A stretch of 38,318 bases of DNA, from contig ML014286.1 in the NCBI GenBank assembly GCA_003615045.1, positions 1 through 38,318 on the forward strand, written 5' to 3'. Origin of the DNA: Caulochytrium protostelioides. Its lineage: Eukaryota; Chytridiomycota; Caulochytriomycetes; Caulochytriales; Caulochytriaceae. Each line of letters begins with the position of its first letter. Position 1 is the first letter of the stretch. The notes under the pieces are model-generated. The model was given only the letters and a program-made list of their open reading frames with translations, did not search any database and was not told the origin of the DNA. This document shows positions 19,601-28,624 of this stretch, piece after piece. Made by a program: the position numbers and the translations under genes.

Positions 19601-20924
19601 TCTGCAAGTAGGCGTCCAGCAGGCGCCCGGCATCCGCCACATGGTCGGGCTCGGCGGTGACCCACGGGTAAGCAAAGTGCTGCGTCAGCACGTACTCGTG
19701 CGGGTGGCGGCGGCTCAGCTGCTGTTGCAGCAGCGCGAACTTGGCCGTGAACCCGTCCGAGAGGCTCTCGAGCAGCGCGATGAGCGTGCGCTGGATCTTG
19801 GGGGCGGACTTGCCGCTGCGCATGCTCGGGTCGAAGGTATGGGCCTTCGAGTTGTTCACAAAGAAGCCGTCCACGCAGCAGGTAATTTCATACGTGCGGT
19901 CCTCGAGCGTCACGAGGCGCAGGTACAGCAGGTCGCCCTGGAGGACGCGGTGCGGCGGCGGCGGGTTCCACGACGAGACGGTCAGCGCGTTGATGCAGCG
20001 GACGGGGGCCGCCGCGCCGGACGGCCGCATGGAGGGCACGGCCTCGGTGAAGTCCAGCGAGCGCAGCAGCTGGCGCGCCTCCTCAGTGGTGATGGGCGCC
20101 GACGCATCGGCGCCGTCCGCGGCTTCGGCGAGGTCCACGACGAAAATCGGCGCTTCTTCCGGCGAAAATGACAGCGACGGTGTCGTCGCCGACGCAAGGG
20201 TCTTGCCCTTCGCGGCCACGCGCTTCGGCGCCGGCTTGCGCGCCGCTGCGGCGCTGGAGGCCGCCGCCGGCTCGGGGCCGCTCGCGCCGGCCTTGTCGGC
20301 CGCGGGCTGCTGGAGCTGGGTGATGAGGTCGCGGATGGCCGGGACCTGGGCGGTGGCGGAGGCCGACGTGTTGACGCCAGGCATGCGGCCGGCCAGCGCG
20401 TCGTGGCTCATGATCTCACGCACATGCGTCAGGTGGATGCGCACATCGCGCGCCGAGTATGCGCGCTCGACGACGTGCACGACGACGTGGTGCTCGCTGT
20501 CGGCCGCCGCCGCGGCGTCGGCCGCCACGTCGCCGGCCTCGCCGGCCTCGAGCGCGGGCGGCGGCAGCATGCCCTCGATCTGGCCCAGCTCCGTCGTGTC
20601 CGTCAGCACGCGCCCATTGAACGTGAGGTGGAAGCACGTGAACGCGTGGCTGTGCGAGTCGTAGACGACCTGGCGGAGGTCCGAGACCAGCAGCCCGGCG
20701 TGGGCGCGCACGTGCAGCGGCGCGAGCTTGCGCGGGAATTCCAGCGTCACCAGAAAGAGCGGCGACGGGCTCGCCTCATTCGTCTCATTGGCGTCGTGAG
20801 TCTCGGCAGCAGCGCCTTCGGCGGCCGCCGTGGTGGTCGATGGGCTGGCCGCCTGCGGAGCGGCAGCGGCGTCGGCTGGCGCCGTGGCGGTCGGCGAGAC
20901 CACCGCGTCAGAAGCAGCCGTCAT
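16638..20924 (-). CDS. CLU1: Clustered-mitochondria protein CLU1/CluA (eIF3-associated TIF31)
   Basis: 1428 residues in one exon. Clu proteins bind mRNAs for mitochondrial proteins, associate with ribosomes or eIF3 and keep mitochondria dispersed; loss makes mitochondria cluster. Domains seen: N-terminal ubiquitin-like CLU_N (about 51-115, VTLEFPRKLAPLHVRAHAGL); the CLU domain (about 440-690, from TFGLHDWNDEIQAARELPR through IFYSQGAD and DVKGMRLVAQTIVPGIL); the central helical region with MHRQGLNMRYLGPL (about 800); and C-terminal TPR repeats (about 1050-1200, including GPIHPATGRLAGHMATVMFG and GVDHTDTLQECFNLAYFLF). The tail is Ala-rich, then Lys/Ala-rich, ending KKGGRRH. The frame extends three codons upstream to a TTG; the ATG at 20924 is preferred. 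Confidence 0.95.
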   Translation of the reverse strand: MTAASDAVVSPTATAPADAAAAPQAASPSTTTAAAEGAAAETHDANETNEASPSPLFLVTLEFPRKLAPLHVRAHAGLLVSDLRQVVYDSHSHAFTCFHLTFNGRVLTDTTELGQIEGMLPPPALEAGEAGDVAADAAAAADSEHHVVVHVVERAYSARDVRIHLTHVREIMSHDALAGRMPGVNTSASATAQVPAIRDLITQLQQPAADKAGASGPEPAAASSAAAARKPAPKRVAAKGKTLASATTPSLSFSPEEAPIFVVDLAEAADGADASAPITTEEARQLLRSLDFTEAVPSMRPSGAAAPVRCINALTVSSWNPPPPHRVLQGDLLYLRLVTLEDRTYEITCCVDGFFVNNSKAHTFDPSMRSGKSAPKIQRTLIALLESLSDGFTAKFALLQQQLSRRHPHEYVLTQHFAYPWVTAEPDHVADAGRLLDAYLQTSETSETFGLHDWNDEIQAARELPRASPHERVARDQALHRVHSDFIAASVAGATAIAQGSLAPINPDDPPEQQLFLHNNIFYSQGADAEQTGAYGGARAAHVIAGKDVQGAATLTQMDLPDLFLPGTALIDVKGMRLVAQTIVPGILRAKADEPNITAGSVDNGQTILDDAWFADKFGEVAKKLNLQPHVVTDGEGAEHTVHLSLDTKGINGTDGRKYILDLSRMTPVDITWLDAHPRYPHAMALLRPEALEHFFHHQMQAQVLAKIRAGRAEAGRPPAEVDAATLSDIDELAPEVIQELSEMDASDHRLSLDAFTHVKPQNPADQDAVRAVSRFVGDELLPRAAREMAELSGASLPADGAALTRWMHRQGLNMRYLGPLATTLRGLDMEDPSSSAQYAIALCELEMVARVLKRVIRGCMQAVPFARLAACVAHMLSCVFTPLADRDATDTETEITPPSDLSDYSAYTPASLWHIVRTDITLNFDYEADFTATFSPATLSTPVLLRRLCLQLGLQLRARAYTPAAGEPLFTAQDLLHHYPVIKQVEPTSRLAEEAVENGRRAVYQNAAMPVPPEPAADAPAEVKQEFERAVATLKAENTRRAARRAMGIDLLQEGYQISEQVLGPIHPATGRLAGHMATVMFGEQEAREALAWQLRAVLACERTLGVDHTDTLQECFNLAYFLFQSEQAAEAEAVMRHTLVHWKRLTTLKPGLAHPDSIAVATNLGAMAQTRGDKATALRHFRQTLALAQAARPHAQGFSSAAAFEPEDADPVAATTAVLNTVFAAKPADGTGANAEAATTTADAAPSPTQPSEDAVPASASSSKPPATSPATAAPTATHAGNEAAESAPALTEREQRDTDAVRTACEQLVQSLAIGGRTLEAMARQREIVASWRRAVGPQHARTHEAARWLGSLTHRAVYDQHVAREAARQRQQSASAAAAAAARASAAGASPSAAAAAAAGAGQRARAAKAAKAAKAAKKGGRRH

Positions 20925-21536
20925 GATGAGCAAAGGGCCCGTCTCGGAACACGGAGGGCACAGTCAGCGGGTGGCACAGAGTTCGCAGCAGCGGGGGTGG
21001 GCCATGCATATCCAAGGGCGACGCCGGCGATGCGGCAGCGGGGCGGTGGGACGAGCAAGCGCTGTTTTCAGAAGATGGCCAAGCCCGCATCCACGTGGCT
21101 TCCACGGCCACGCGACGCGACGCCTGGCATCGTCGTGGTCCTGCGTCCACGGTCCTGTGTCCCCGTCAAACGGCCGATTTTCAGGGCTCACCCACGCGCA
21201 TCCCTGGCTCCGTTAGCGGTGGTCTCAGTCCCCGCTGGCCCGCCACCGGGGGCGCCACCTGGACCCCGTTGCCCATGGCCGAGCCGCGGCGAAGGCGACG
21301 GCGGCGGCCGAAGCGGGAGCGGGAGCGCCCTCCTCCCTGTCCATGTCTTGTCAGAAACAAACCGCAAAGCCTGGCTCGCCGCGTCATACCTTGCCAGCAC
21401 CACCTCCGACAGCCACACGATGCCTTCTGGGAACCCTCGAGCTTCGTGCTCTCTCTTCATTTTTTTTCTTGAAATGTGGCACATAGACCATTCGTTTTTA
21501 CAATATATTAGAAATCACCCGGAGCGCGATCATCGA
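20925..21536. other. Intergenic region between CLU1 and the NIPA-type gene
   Basis: 612 bp between two minus-strand genes. The part next to 21536 is AT-rich (ACAATATATTAG at 21500-21511, preceded by T runs), which fits the 3' end of the transporter transcript. The other end presumably carries the CLU1 promoter. No gene seen. Confidence 0.5.
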
Positions 21537-24050
21537 TCATCCATTGGCGGCAAACGGCCCGCTCGACGGCGATTCGAGAGGCGCGATCGGGTGCGAGATC
21601 GCCTGCGGGACCGCCACGACGCTCGAGAGCGAGGGCCCGCTCCCGTCGGTGGCTGCTGCGGCGTGGCCACTCGTCGTGCGCAGGAAGGCCGGCAGCGCCG
21701 TGGCCGTCGGCGAAAGCGGCGACAGCCGCTGCAGCGCGGGCATCGACGTGGCGGCCAGCGACGCGGGCGCGATCGCGTGTCCGGAAGCCGTGCTCACGCC
21801 GGTCATGGCCGCGCCCGCGCCGCCCGTCGCCGCCTCGCGGGGCGTCCCTCCCTCCCCGCGCGATTGCGAGCGCTGCAGCGACAGCGGCGACGCGTCGTCC
21901 GGATGCACCGTCGCGCCGCGGCCGCGCGGCTCATCGTGGAAGCTCGACAAGAACCGCCGGATGGGGCTGGCCCCCGTCCGCGGCGCGGGGGACGGCGATG
22001 CGGCCAACCGCACGGCGCTCGCCGTCGCCGGCGTCGCGTGGGTGCTGCCGTCCGCGAGGCCGTACGCCGCCGACGCGCGGATACTGTTGCTGCCGCCGTG
22101 GCGCGCGACGTCGAAGGTCGAGAGCGGGAACGAGCGGAGCCAGCTCTGGCGGATCTGGTGGGTGAGTCGCTCGCCGTCGGGCGAGAGTGGCGCCAGATGG
22201 CTCGCGTGGTGGCTCGCGGCGGCGGTGGCGGCGGCGGTGGCGGCGGCGGCGGCGGCGCACGGCACAGTCAGCAGGACGGCGCTCGTCGCGTCGGGGGTAT
22301 ACACGGGTGCGCTGTGGCCATAACCCGGCGTGGCGAAGATCCCGTGGGGGGTCGGCGCGGACGAGACGGGGTCTTGGATCGCCCACTGAACGTGGCCCGC
22401 GACGTGAGCGTGGGCGTGGGCGTGGGCGAGCGGCGCCGACGGGGCATCCAGGAGCACGACGACGGGAACGGGGTCGTGTCCCCCCGCGGCGGTGTGGGCC
22501 GGCGGAGTCTGCGCGAGCAGCATGGCCTCCGTGGCGGCCTCGGGGTCGACTCCCAGCTGGATGAGGGTATTCGCGCGGCTCGCCACGGCGTAGCCTTCAT
22601 GGCCGTCGCGGCCAAGGCCTTGGCTGGGGCCGGGCTGCATCGGCGGCGCGCGGGGCGCGGCCGCGAGTACCGCCTCGGCATCGGCATCGGCATCGAAGGT
22701 GAAGGGGAGGGTGCACTCGGAGGGGCCGGAGCCCGACGGAACCGAGGAAAGCACGGCGGCCGAGCGCGCGCGGTCGCGGCTGCCGTGGATGGCCATGGCG
22801 GTCGACGGCGCCGTCGCCATCGCGCGCACGTCTTTGCCGGAAAGCATGGTCACCGCGTGCGGTCCCGACTGAGCGGCCTGCATCATGGCGGTGAAACGCT
22901 GGGCGTCTTCGAGCTGGCTGGGCGTCGCGTTCCAAGACCGGGTTTGCGGCGTCTTGGCCATGGGGAAGGGATTGCGCGCGCGGTTGGCGGTGGCGAGGAC
23001 GCCCGCCGGCAGCCCGGTGTCCGGGATGAGGGGCGCGTCGAGCAGCGGCTGACGCACCATATCGTCAATGTTGGCGAGCAGCTTGACTTTCTCCTCGTCC
23101 GTAATCTTGCACAACTTGAGTGAGTACTGGAAGAGCAAGGCCACGCCGCCCACGATGCAGAGGAAGCCCATGAGCATCGAGATGGCCGCGGGCGTCGATG
23201 CGAGGCGGAAGCCCTGGAACAGCACGGCCGAGGTGACGATGGTCATGGTGGTAAAGCAGACATAGTAGACGGGCGTCACGATCGCCGTCGAGAAGAGGTT
23301 CAGGGCTTTGTTGAGAAAGTTGATCTGAACCACGACCGTCAGGATGACAAAGAGGATCAAGGGGTAGATGCGCCAGTCCCGGAACTGGTTCGTCGCGGCG
23401 CCCTGGTCCATATGGGAAATCGAGTACACAATGGCGCTGCCGAGCCCTTGGGCGGCGACGACGAGAAAGCTGCCCACGACCGAGCAGATCGCGATATGCA
23501 CGATGGGATGGCGCTTGGCATGGCGGGGCGCCACATAGAAGATGAGTGCCATGAGCCCCAGGAAGCAGATCACGGCATACACGATGAAACCAATGCCGCC
23601 GACAAAGTGGTAGAAGGAAGCGACGGTCGTACTGGCAGACGACGACGGCGCGTTCAGAATGACCGTGACGGCGCCCACGATGCACTGGAAGCACCCGATC
23701 TTGCCGCTGAAGTTGAGGCGCTCCTTGAGGAAGACGGAGGAAAGCACGGCCGAGATGGCGACGCTGACGGCGCCGAGCGGCGTGACGAGGATGGCGGGCA
23801 CAAACGCATACGCGGCGAAGTTGGCGATCTCGCCGACCGTCATGAGCACGAGGCCGAACCACCACATCGGCGAGCGCAGGTATGCGTGGCCCTCGCCGGC
23901 CACCTGGTTGGCGCTGAGAAGGCCGCGCTTCTTGAAGACAAACGAGGCACCAATGAAGATGCCCGAGACGCAGGCCAGCGTGATACCGACGATGGCATGC
24001 CAGCCCGGCGTCGCCTCGCCATCGTCCGAGGCCCCGCCGAACCCCGTCAT
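21537..24050 (-). CDS. NIPA-type magnesium transporter with a long cytosolic tail
   Basis: 837 residues. Residues about 17-312 form a hydrophobic core of roughly nine membrane helices with the NIPA (DUF803, drug/metabolite-transporter fold) signatures GIFIGASFVFKKRGLL, GEIANFAAYAFVPAILVTPL, ISAVLSSVFLKERL and TAIVTPVYYVCFTTMTI. Family members transport magnesium and other divalent cations at the plasma membrane or endosomes. About 525 residues after the last helix are Ser/Ala/Pro-rich and probably cytosolic, with poly-Ala and alternating His-Ala runs coded by GC-rich repeats (around 22217-22258 and 22403-22430). The frame is open upstream to a TTG; the ATG at 24050 places the first helix 16 residues in. 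Single exon. Confidence 0.9.
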   Translation of the reverse strand: MTGFGGASDDGEATPGWHAIVGITLACVSGIFIGASFVFKKRGLLSANQVAGEGHAYLRSPMWWFGLVLMTVGEIANFAAYAFVPAILVTPLGAVSVAISAVLSSVFLKERLNFSGKIGCFQCIVGAVTVILNAPSSSASTTVASFYHFVGGIGFIVYAVICFLGLMALIFYVAPRHAKRHPIVHIAICSVVGSFLVVAAQGLGSAIVYSISHMDQGAATNQFRDWRIYPLILFVILTVVVQINFLNKALNLFSTAIVTPVYYVCFTTMTIVTSAVLFQGFRLASTPAAISMLMGFLCIVGGVALLFQYSLKLCKITDEEKVKLLANIDDMVRQPLLDAPLIPDTGLPAGVLATANRARNPFPMAKTPQTRSWNATPSQLEDAQRFTAMMQAAQSGPHAVTMLSGKDVRAMATAPSTAMAIHGSRDRARSAAVLSSVPSGSGPSECTLPFTFDADADAEAVLAAAPRAPPMQPGPSQGLGRDGHEGYAVASRANTLIQLGVDPEAATEAMLLAQTPPAHTAAGGHDPVPVVVLLDAPSAPLAHAHAHAHVAGHVQWAIQDPVSSAPTPHGIFATPGYGHSAPVYTPDATSAVLLTVPCAAAAAATAAATAAASHHASHLAPLSPDGERLTHQIRQSWLRSFPLSTFDVARHGGSNSIRASAAYGLADGSTHATPATASAVRLAASPSPAPRTGASPIRRFLSSFHDEPRGRGATVHPDDASPLSLQRSQSRGEGGTPREAATGGAGAAMTGVSTASGHAIAPASLAATSMPALQRLSPLSPTATALPAFLRTTSGHAAAATDGSGPSLSSVVAVPQAISHPIAPLESPSSGPFAANG

Positions 24051-24590
24051 GGCGTGGTGCCTCGACGGGGGCGTGCGACAGCTGACGGAAGCGGCGACAA
24101 GAGCAGCAGACCGTCTCTTCGGGCTCTGTGGCGCGATCGGCGTTGCGAAGGCGAGGGGTATCAAGGGCGATCGGGAAGATTACGCTGCCTCAACAGAGCA
24201 GGACAACGATCTTCTCATTCCATCCAATCAGGTACGTCAGCAGGGATCATGGTATCCAGCACTCCAAGCGCAGGGAATGGAATCTTCGGAATTGCCTCGG
24301 CTTTGCCTGCTGAAGTTGCCTGCTGTCTCAGCCCGCGACAGGGGCGACGACGCCAAGACCTTTCAGTGGCGCTGACGCTGACGCTGGTGCTGACGCCGGG
24401 GGTATCCAGAGCAGAGCTGGCGTTCTCCCGCTGACGCAATGTTGCGCCGCGGGGTGGTTGCGGTGGCGCTGGCGCTGGTGGCGGTAACGCAGAAGATCGG
24501 CAATGCGATCGCTGAGTCCCACAGGGCCTTGCGGCCGGCCGTGCGGTACGCCGACCGAGGGACGACACGGGGAATTGGACGCGACCGACA

Positions 24591-24592
<2 letters not shown>

Positions 24593-24651
<59 letters not shown>
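24593..24651. repeat. GGC trinucleotide array, about 19.7 perfect units
   Basis: 59 bp of uninterrupted GGC, the longest simple repeat in the window, about 540 bp upstream of the NIPA-type start. On transcription from the minus strand it would be GCC. It could form G-rich secondary structure and is likely length-variable between isolates (inference from repeat purity). Confidence 0.95.
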
Positions 24652-26981
24652 AGGCCACAGCACAGGGTCCCCGCCAGTCGCGGGGAAGGCGCGCGCACGT
24701 GGGGCCGTCCACCGCCAGCAGGGGGCGCGGTCACGGCAGAAAGGCCACACGACACAGGCGCGGGATCATCCCACTGCCGCCGGAATCGTCTGTTCGGCGT
24801 ATCCTTCGGCGCGGTCCGAACGTCGAGCCGTGGGCGCTTAGTCAAGTCACGCGTCTGTCGCTAGCACGACGAGAGGCACGGGGATGAGCGCGCGCGCCAG
24901 GGATCCGCGAGGGTAGCGGCGCCTGCGGGGTCACGCTCAAGCGAGTGAGCGAGGAGGGAAGGGGACACCCGTGCACGCCCCAGGCGTGGTGGAGGGCAAA
25001 GGTAGGAAAGACGAAGGGGAGACATGCGCAGACGAGCGAAGGACGATCCGGCAGGGGTATCCAGCGCGCCGACTTGTCAGGTACGACGAGCCCCGATTCG
25101 CATGATGCGCCACATCCCCCGAGGGAGAATCAACCAGGCTGCTTGGGCCCAATCGGATGATCAAGCATGCGGTGATCTCATGCGCTATGGCAATGTTCTC
25201 ACGGATGATGTTCCTCCCACCGAGACGATGCAGCGACGCAACGCATGGCCGGGGAGGTGGCATGATGCGTGCCCGCGGCCAACGGGAGGCTCAGCCATGG
25301 CAATGACCCGCGTGCTGGAGAGCCGGCATGGGTGGCCGAGTGCCATGATGCAGGCGTGGCGGAGAGCACGGCGTTGTTGATCGATGTTTCGACAGCAACG
25401 AGGCCGTTGCATGCTGCATGTTGCCTGCGGTGCGTTTGCTCGCCGGCGAAAGCTTGCGGGGGCGCTGCGCCCCGATCCCACGCTCTCGCTCGAGGCTGCT
25501 CGATCTCTCCAGGGCGGGGTCAGGAGCCTCACCATCCAGCGCCCTGATCAGACCCCGACACAGTCGCGCCAGACCACACGAGAGAATTCCGCGTGCGTGG
25601 GGCCCACGGCAGGCGCGGTATCTCTGCCATGCGGTATCACGAGCGTTCCCGCGTCCAGCTTCACCCCGTAGTTGTCTGACCGCGCGAGTCCACGACGCTC
25701 GGCAGCAGCGGCGGCGGCGGCACGAGGGCGACTTCGCCGCCTTGGGCGCCTTCGCCGCCTTCGCCGCCGCAGCGACTTGTGGCACGAGTCCCCATGCGAC
25801 AGCGACGCGTGGTTTCGCACCCGCCAGACGTCGCGTCGTGCCGTCTCCACGGCGGAGTTTCGCGTGAACGTGCTGCGCGATGGCTTGGTCGGTGTGGGAT
25901 GCCACGCCCCGTCACCCCGCAGAGGCGGCCGACCTGCGTCATCTACACGGTCCAGCCGCCCCCACCATCGACGTCGCGGCGGGAGAGCCCCATGCCGTTG
26001 AAGCGGCGAGCGCCGCATCAGCGCACGGCCGAGCTTCAGAGCGGTATGTGCGGCGGAGGCCCATCGAAAGCTTGGGCAGCCGGCGGTGCGAGCGCCCTTC
26101 GTGTCGCAGGGACCGCTGCCTCCAGCGATCCCGATCCCCAAGTGGATCAAGACAACGACGGCCGGACAGGACTGCGATTCGGGAGGCCCCATGGCGTATG
26201 GCCGCAGCGGGGTTTCAATCCACATCGTGCACGTCCGAGGCTCCTGAGCCCCCCTCCTGTTGACTGGGCGCCGTATCAGCCGCCGGAGCGTGCGGCGCCC
26301 ACATGATGCCCCAGTGCCCGATGGGCACCAGTCCCCAATTGAATCGCCGATAAAGATTCGGGTGTATGATACAATGAGAGTGGAGAAGAGGGGACTTGGA
26401 AAAAAGTGAGTCGAGGGCCCCGTCGCGTGCCCAGAGATTCCTGTTTGTTTTCATTTCGGCTGTTATCGGCGGCCTTCCCAAAAAAAAACATCAACAGCTC
26501 GGGGAAAGCGCAGACGATGGCCACGATGAATGGACAGACCTCCTGGGGACGGGGGGAAAGGGATGACGATTCGGAAGGAGGCCCAGCAGGCGGACCTCAT
26601 CCAGATGGACAAGGGAGGCGGAGGTCCGAGCCATCAAGCCCGCCAGGTATGAAACGACGCCCCGAGACTGATCCTCCAAACGCCCGTCAAAGCCAGCCAA
26701 AGACAGCGCGCGAGTTCATTCGCGACCAGAACTGGCCGGCGGGCACAACCCTGGACCGCGGAAGGCTTGGAACGATAGGCACTGGTGGAACGATAGGCTC
26801 AGGGTGGCGAGCGCGGTCCCCGGCCTCGCATGGCAGCCACGCCTTCCCCATGCCCAGGGAAACCTCTGTCTCTCTCGCGAGACGATGAATGCGATTGGCC
26901 GGAGGCTGGATGGTGAAGCGGAAGGCGACGACGCGCCCCATGAAGCTGGGCCCCATAAGCGCCTAGACCGCGTCAGCGCGG

Positions 26982-27030
26982 CGATGCAGATAGCTTCTCA
27001 GCGCGACAATGCAGAAAGCTTTTCAGCGCC
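26982..27030. repeat. Imperfect 23-bp direct repeat
   Basis: Segments 26982-27004 (beginning GATGCAGATAGCTTCTCAGC) and 27008-27030 (beginning AATGCAGAAAGCTTTTCAGC) match except at four or so positions, with a 26-bp period. They lie in the 3' flank of prefoldin subunit 2. Confidence 0.7.
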
Positions 27031-27091
27031 GCAACCCGATGCGCGGCGTCGCATACCGCCAGACCGAATGATCGTGGACGGTCGAATCCAT

Positions 27092-27869
27092 TTAGACTTG
27101 GGAGATCTTGACGCCCGATTCCTTCTGGAAGGCGACCATGGCCTCTTCCTTCTTCTTGTACGTCGCCAAGAGCTGCTGGAGGGTGGTGTTGATGCCCTGC
27201 TGGTTGCCCTTGACGAGGGGCAGCACGTCCTTGACGGTGCGCTCGACCAGGATGCCGCCGACGAGACGGAAGCACTTGCGGTCGCCCGACATACCCGAGA
27301 TCGTATCGATCACGAGCTGGTGCTCGTCGCGGTCCATTTCCAGCTCACCAATCTTAGAAGCGATACCGTTGAGCTCCTGCTTCATGGCTTGGAACTGGGA
27401 GGGGGACGAGATGGGCGCGAGACGGGCATCATCAGCGCATCCGCGAGATCGATCGCACGGCATCGATACCGTGTTCGCGATCACATCACATCAAGCACAA
27501 AGGACAACAACACAGGAGACAGATGAGTGGACGCCGCCTTTCATAGGATTTTCGGAGCGGCGGGGATCTGCGTCAGCGGCCGCCAGGACCGACGATCGGG
27601 AGCCTCGCAGGAATCGGCGACCCATCGGCGCGTAGCACCGAAATGCGACGAGCCCATGGATGATGACGACGACGAGGACGACGACGGCGTGACTGGTGAC
27701 TGTGACGAACGACGCAGATGATGACGCACCCGGTGCTTCGCAACATCTCTCAGGCAGGCTGATGGGCGAGAGACGCGAGGCCCTGTGGTGCCGGGCACGG
27801 GAAGAGAGCCCTTACGGTGGCCAAGAGCTGCTGGTTGCTCGGCTGAGCGGCGGCGGCGGCAGAGGACAT
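27092..27869 (-). CDS. GIM4: Prefoldin subunit 2, two exons
   Basis: Exon 1 is 27816-27869 (18 codons) and exon 2 is 27092-27394 (100 codons plus stop), giving 118 residues; yeast has 111. Prefoldin is the cytosolic hexameric chaperone that hands nascent actin and tubulin to the CCT chaperonin. Subunit 2 is a beta-type subunit, a coiled coil around a beta hairpin. Seen: exon 1 ends SNQQLLAT; exon 2 starts FQAMKQELNGIASKIGELEM; then DEHQLVIDTI, the hairpin signature RKCFRLVGGILVERTV and the C-terminal helix ending SGVKISQV. The exon 2 frame remains open into the intron, but that upstream reading has no family similarity, while exon 1 supplies a start ATG and the expected helix. It is divergent from NDUFAF5. 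Confidence 0.88.
27395..27815 (-). other. Intron of prefoldin subunit 2
   Basis: 421 bp on the minus strand, phase 0, with donor GTAAGG directly after the ACC codon and acceptor CTCCCAG before TTCCAAGCC. It contains a GAC/GAT-rich patch (about 27659-27686). It is more than three times the length of the PIH1-gene intron. Confidence 0.75.
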
Positions 27870-28624
27870 GGTGAGTTGACGAGTTGGTGTGTGGCGAGAG
27901 GACAGAGTACGATGCGCGTGCAGCGATGCGGAGAAGGCGAGACTGAGTGACGGCGAACGCCCGGCCGCGTTATTCCTCTATGGTTCATCAAGCGGTGCAG
28001 GGTGGGTGACCCCACCCGTGAAACCATAGTGCGCGGCAGGAGCGCCTCTATCGTCTCATCATGAATCGCGTGGTTGGTTATACAGGGATCCTTGTCCGGC
28101 GGGTCCGGATGGCCAGTGCCGGACCCCTTGGCGCCACTGCTGGGCGGGGAGCCCGCGAGCGCAAGCATGTGGGCCACGCCCCTTCCTCAGGCGGTCGACC
28201 GAGAGCGACCCATCATGGGGACCCACCGCGATGGCCCTTTCGAGGAGTGTGAAGCAAACCACGTGGACCGCATTTCCGTCCGGCAAGGCTCGCCGTGCCT
28301 CGGCATTGCGGAGTATGGTGGCGTCATCGGTCAGCGATGAAACAACGGCGACAGATCGGCGGTGCCATCTACCGAATCAATTGCGGTCGCCGCAATGATC
28401 ACAGACGTCGTCGTTCAAGAATCTGTTGGGTTCTCTGGGTCCGCGGTGCTGAAAACAGCTCCGCAAAAAGGACTCTATGCGGTGGTGACGTGGATCCTAC
28501 CGTGCACCCCTGACTCGCGTATCGTTTATCGCGTATCATAGCAGTTGGCAGTCTCATCCATCACCCGCGACCCATTCGTGCCACGACTTCTCATCCAAAT
28601 CGCCGCACCGTGTTATCGGGCACG
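27870..28624. other. Divergent intergenic region, prefoldin 2 / NDUFAF5
   Basis: 755 bp between divergent starts, expected to hold both promoters. It contains a nested inverted repeat at 27978-28029. No gene recognised. Confidence 0.55.
27978..28029. repeat. Nested inverted repeat (possible hairpin)
   Basis: Outer arms CTATGGTT (27978-27985) and AACCATAG (28022-28029) enclose a perfect inner stem GGGTGGG (28000-28006) / CCCACCC (28011-28017) with a four-base TGAC loop. The stretch between the left outer and inner arms is longer than on the right, giving an asymmetric bulge. It lies 110-160 bp upstream of the prefoldin ATG. Confidence 0.7.

Larger units (their letters stand above)
24051..27091. 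other. 3-kb gene-free stretch with a GGC array
   Basis: No recognisable gene on either strand. Open frames here are Arg-rich and match nothing; the largest with an ATG is 225 codons on the minus strand at 25548-26225, and it lacks the codon bias of the real genes. The stretch includes the promoter side of the NIPA-type gene (left end), a 59-bp GGC array (24593-24651), a second G/C triplet-rich patch (about 25700-25775), and an imperfect direct repeat next to the prefoldin 3' end (26982-27030). No tRNA-like T-arm was found by eye. Confidence 0.55.

Noticed and set aside
18300-20171. A 623-codon open frame on the plus strand, antisense to CLU1
   Set aside because: It lies wholly opposite a well-supported gene, is Arg/Gly/Val-rich with no domain, and such antisense frames are expected when codon third positions are nearly all G or C.
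20403-23123. A 906-codon plus-strand open frame spanning the CLU1 start and the NIPA-type tail
   Set aside because: It crosses two real minus-strand genes and their intergenic region, is low-complexity, and matches no family.
25548-26225. A 225-codon ATG frame on the minus strand in the 3-kb gap; part (YGVKLDAGTLVIPHGRD) faintly recalls ribosomal bL27
   Set aside because: The bL27 core signature (RQRGTKFHPG-type block) is absent, the rest is Arg runs, and codon bias is unlike the real genes.
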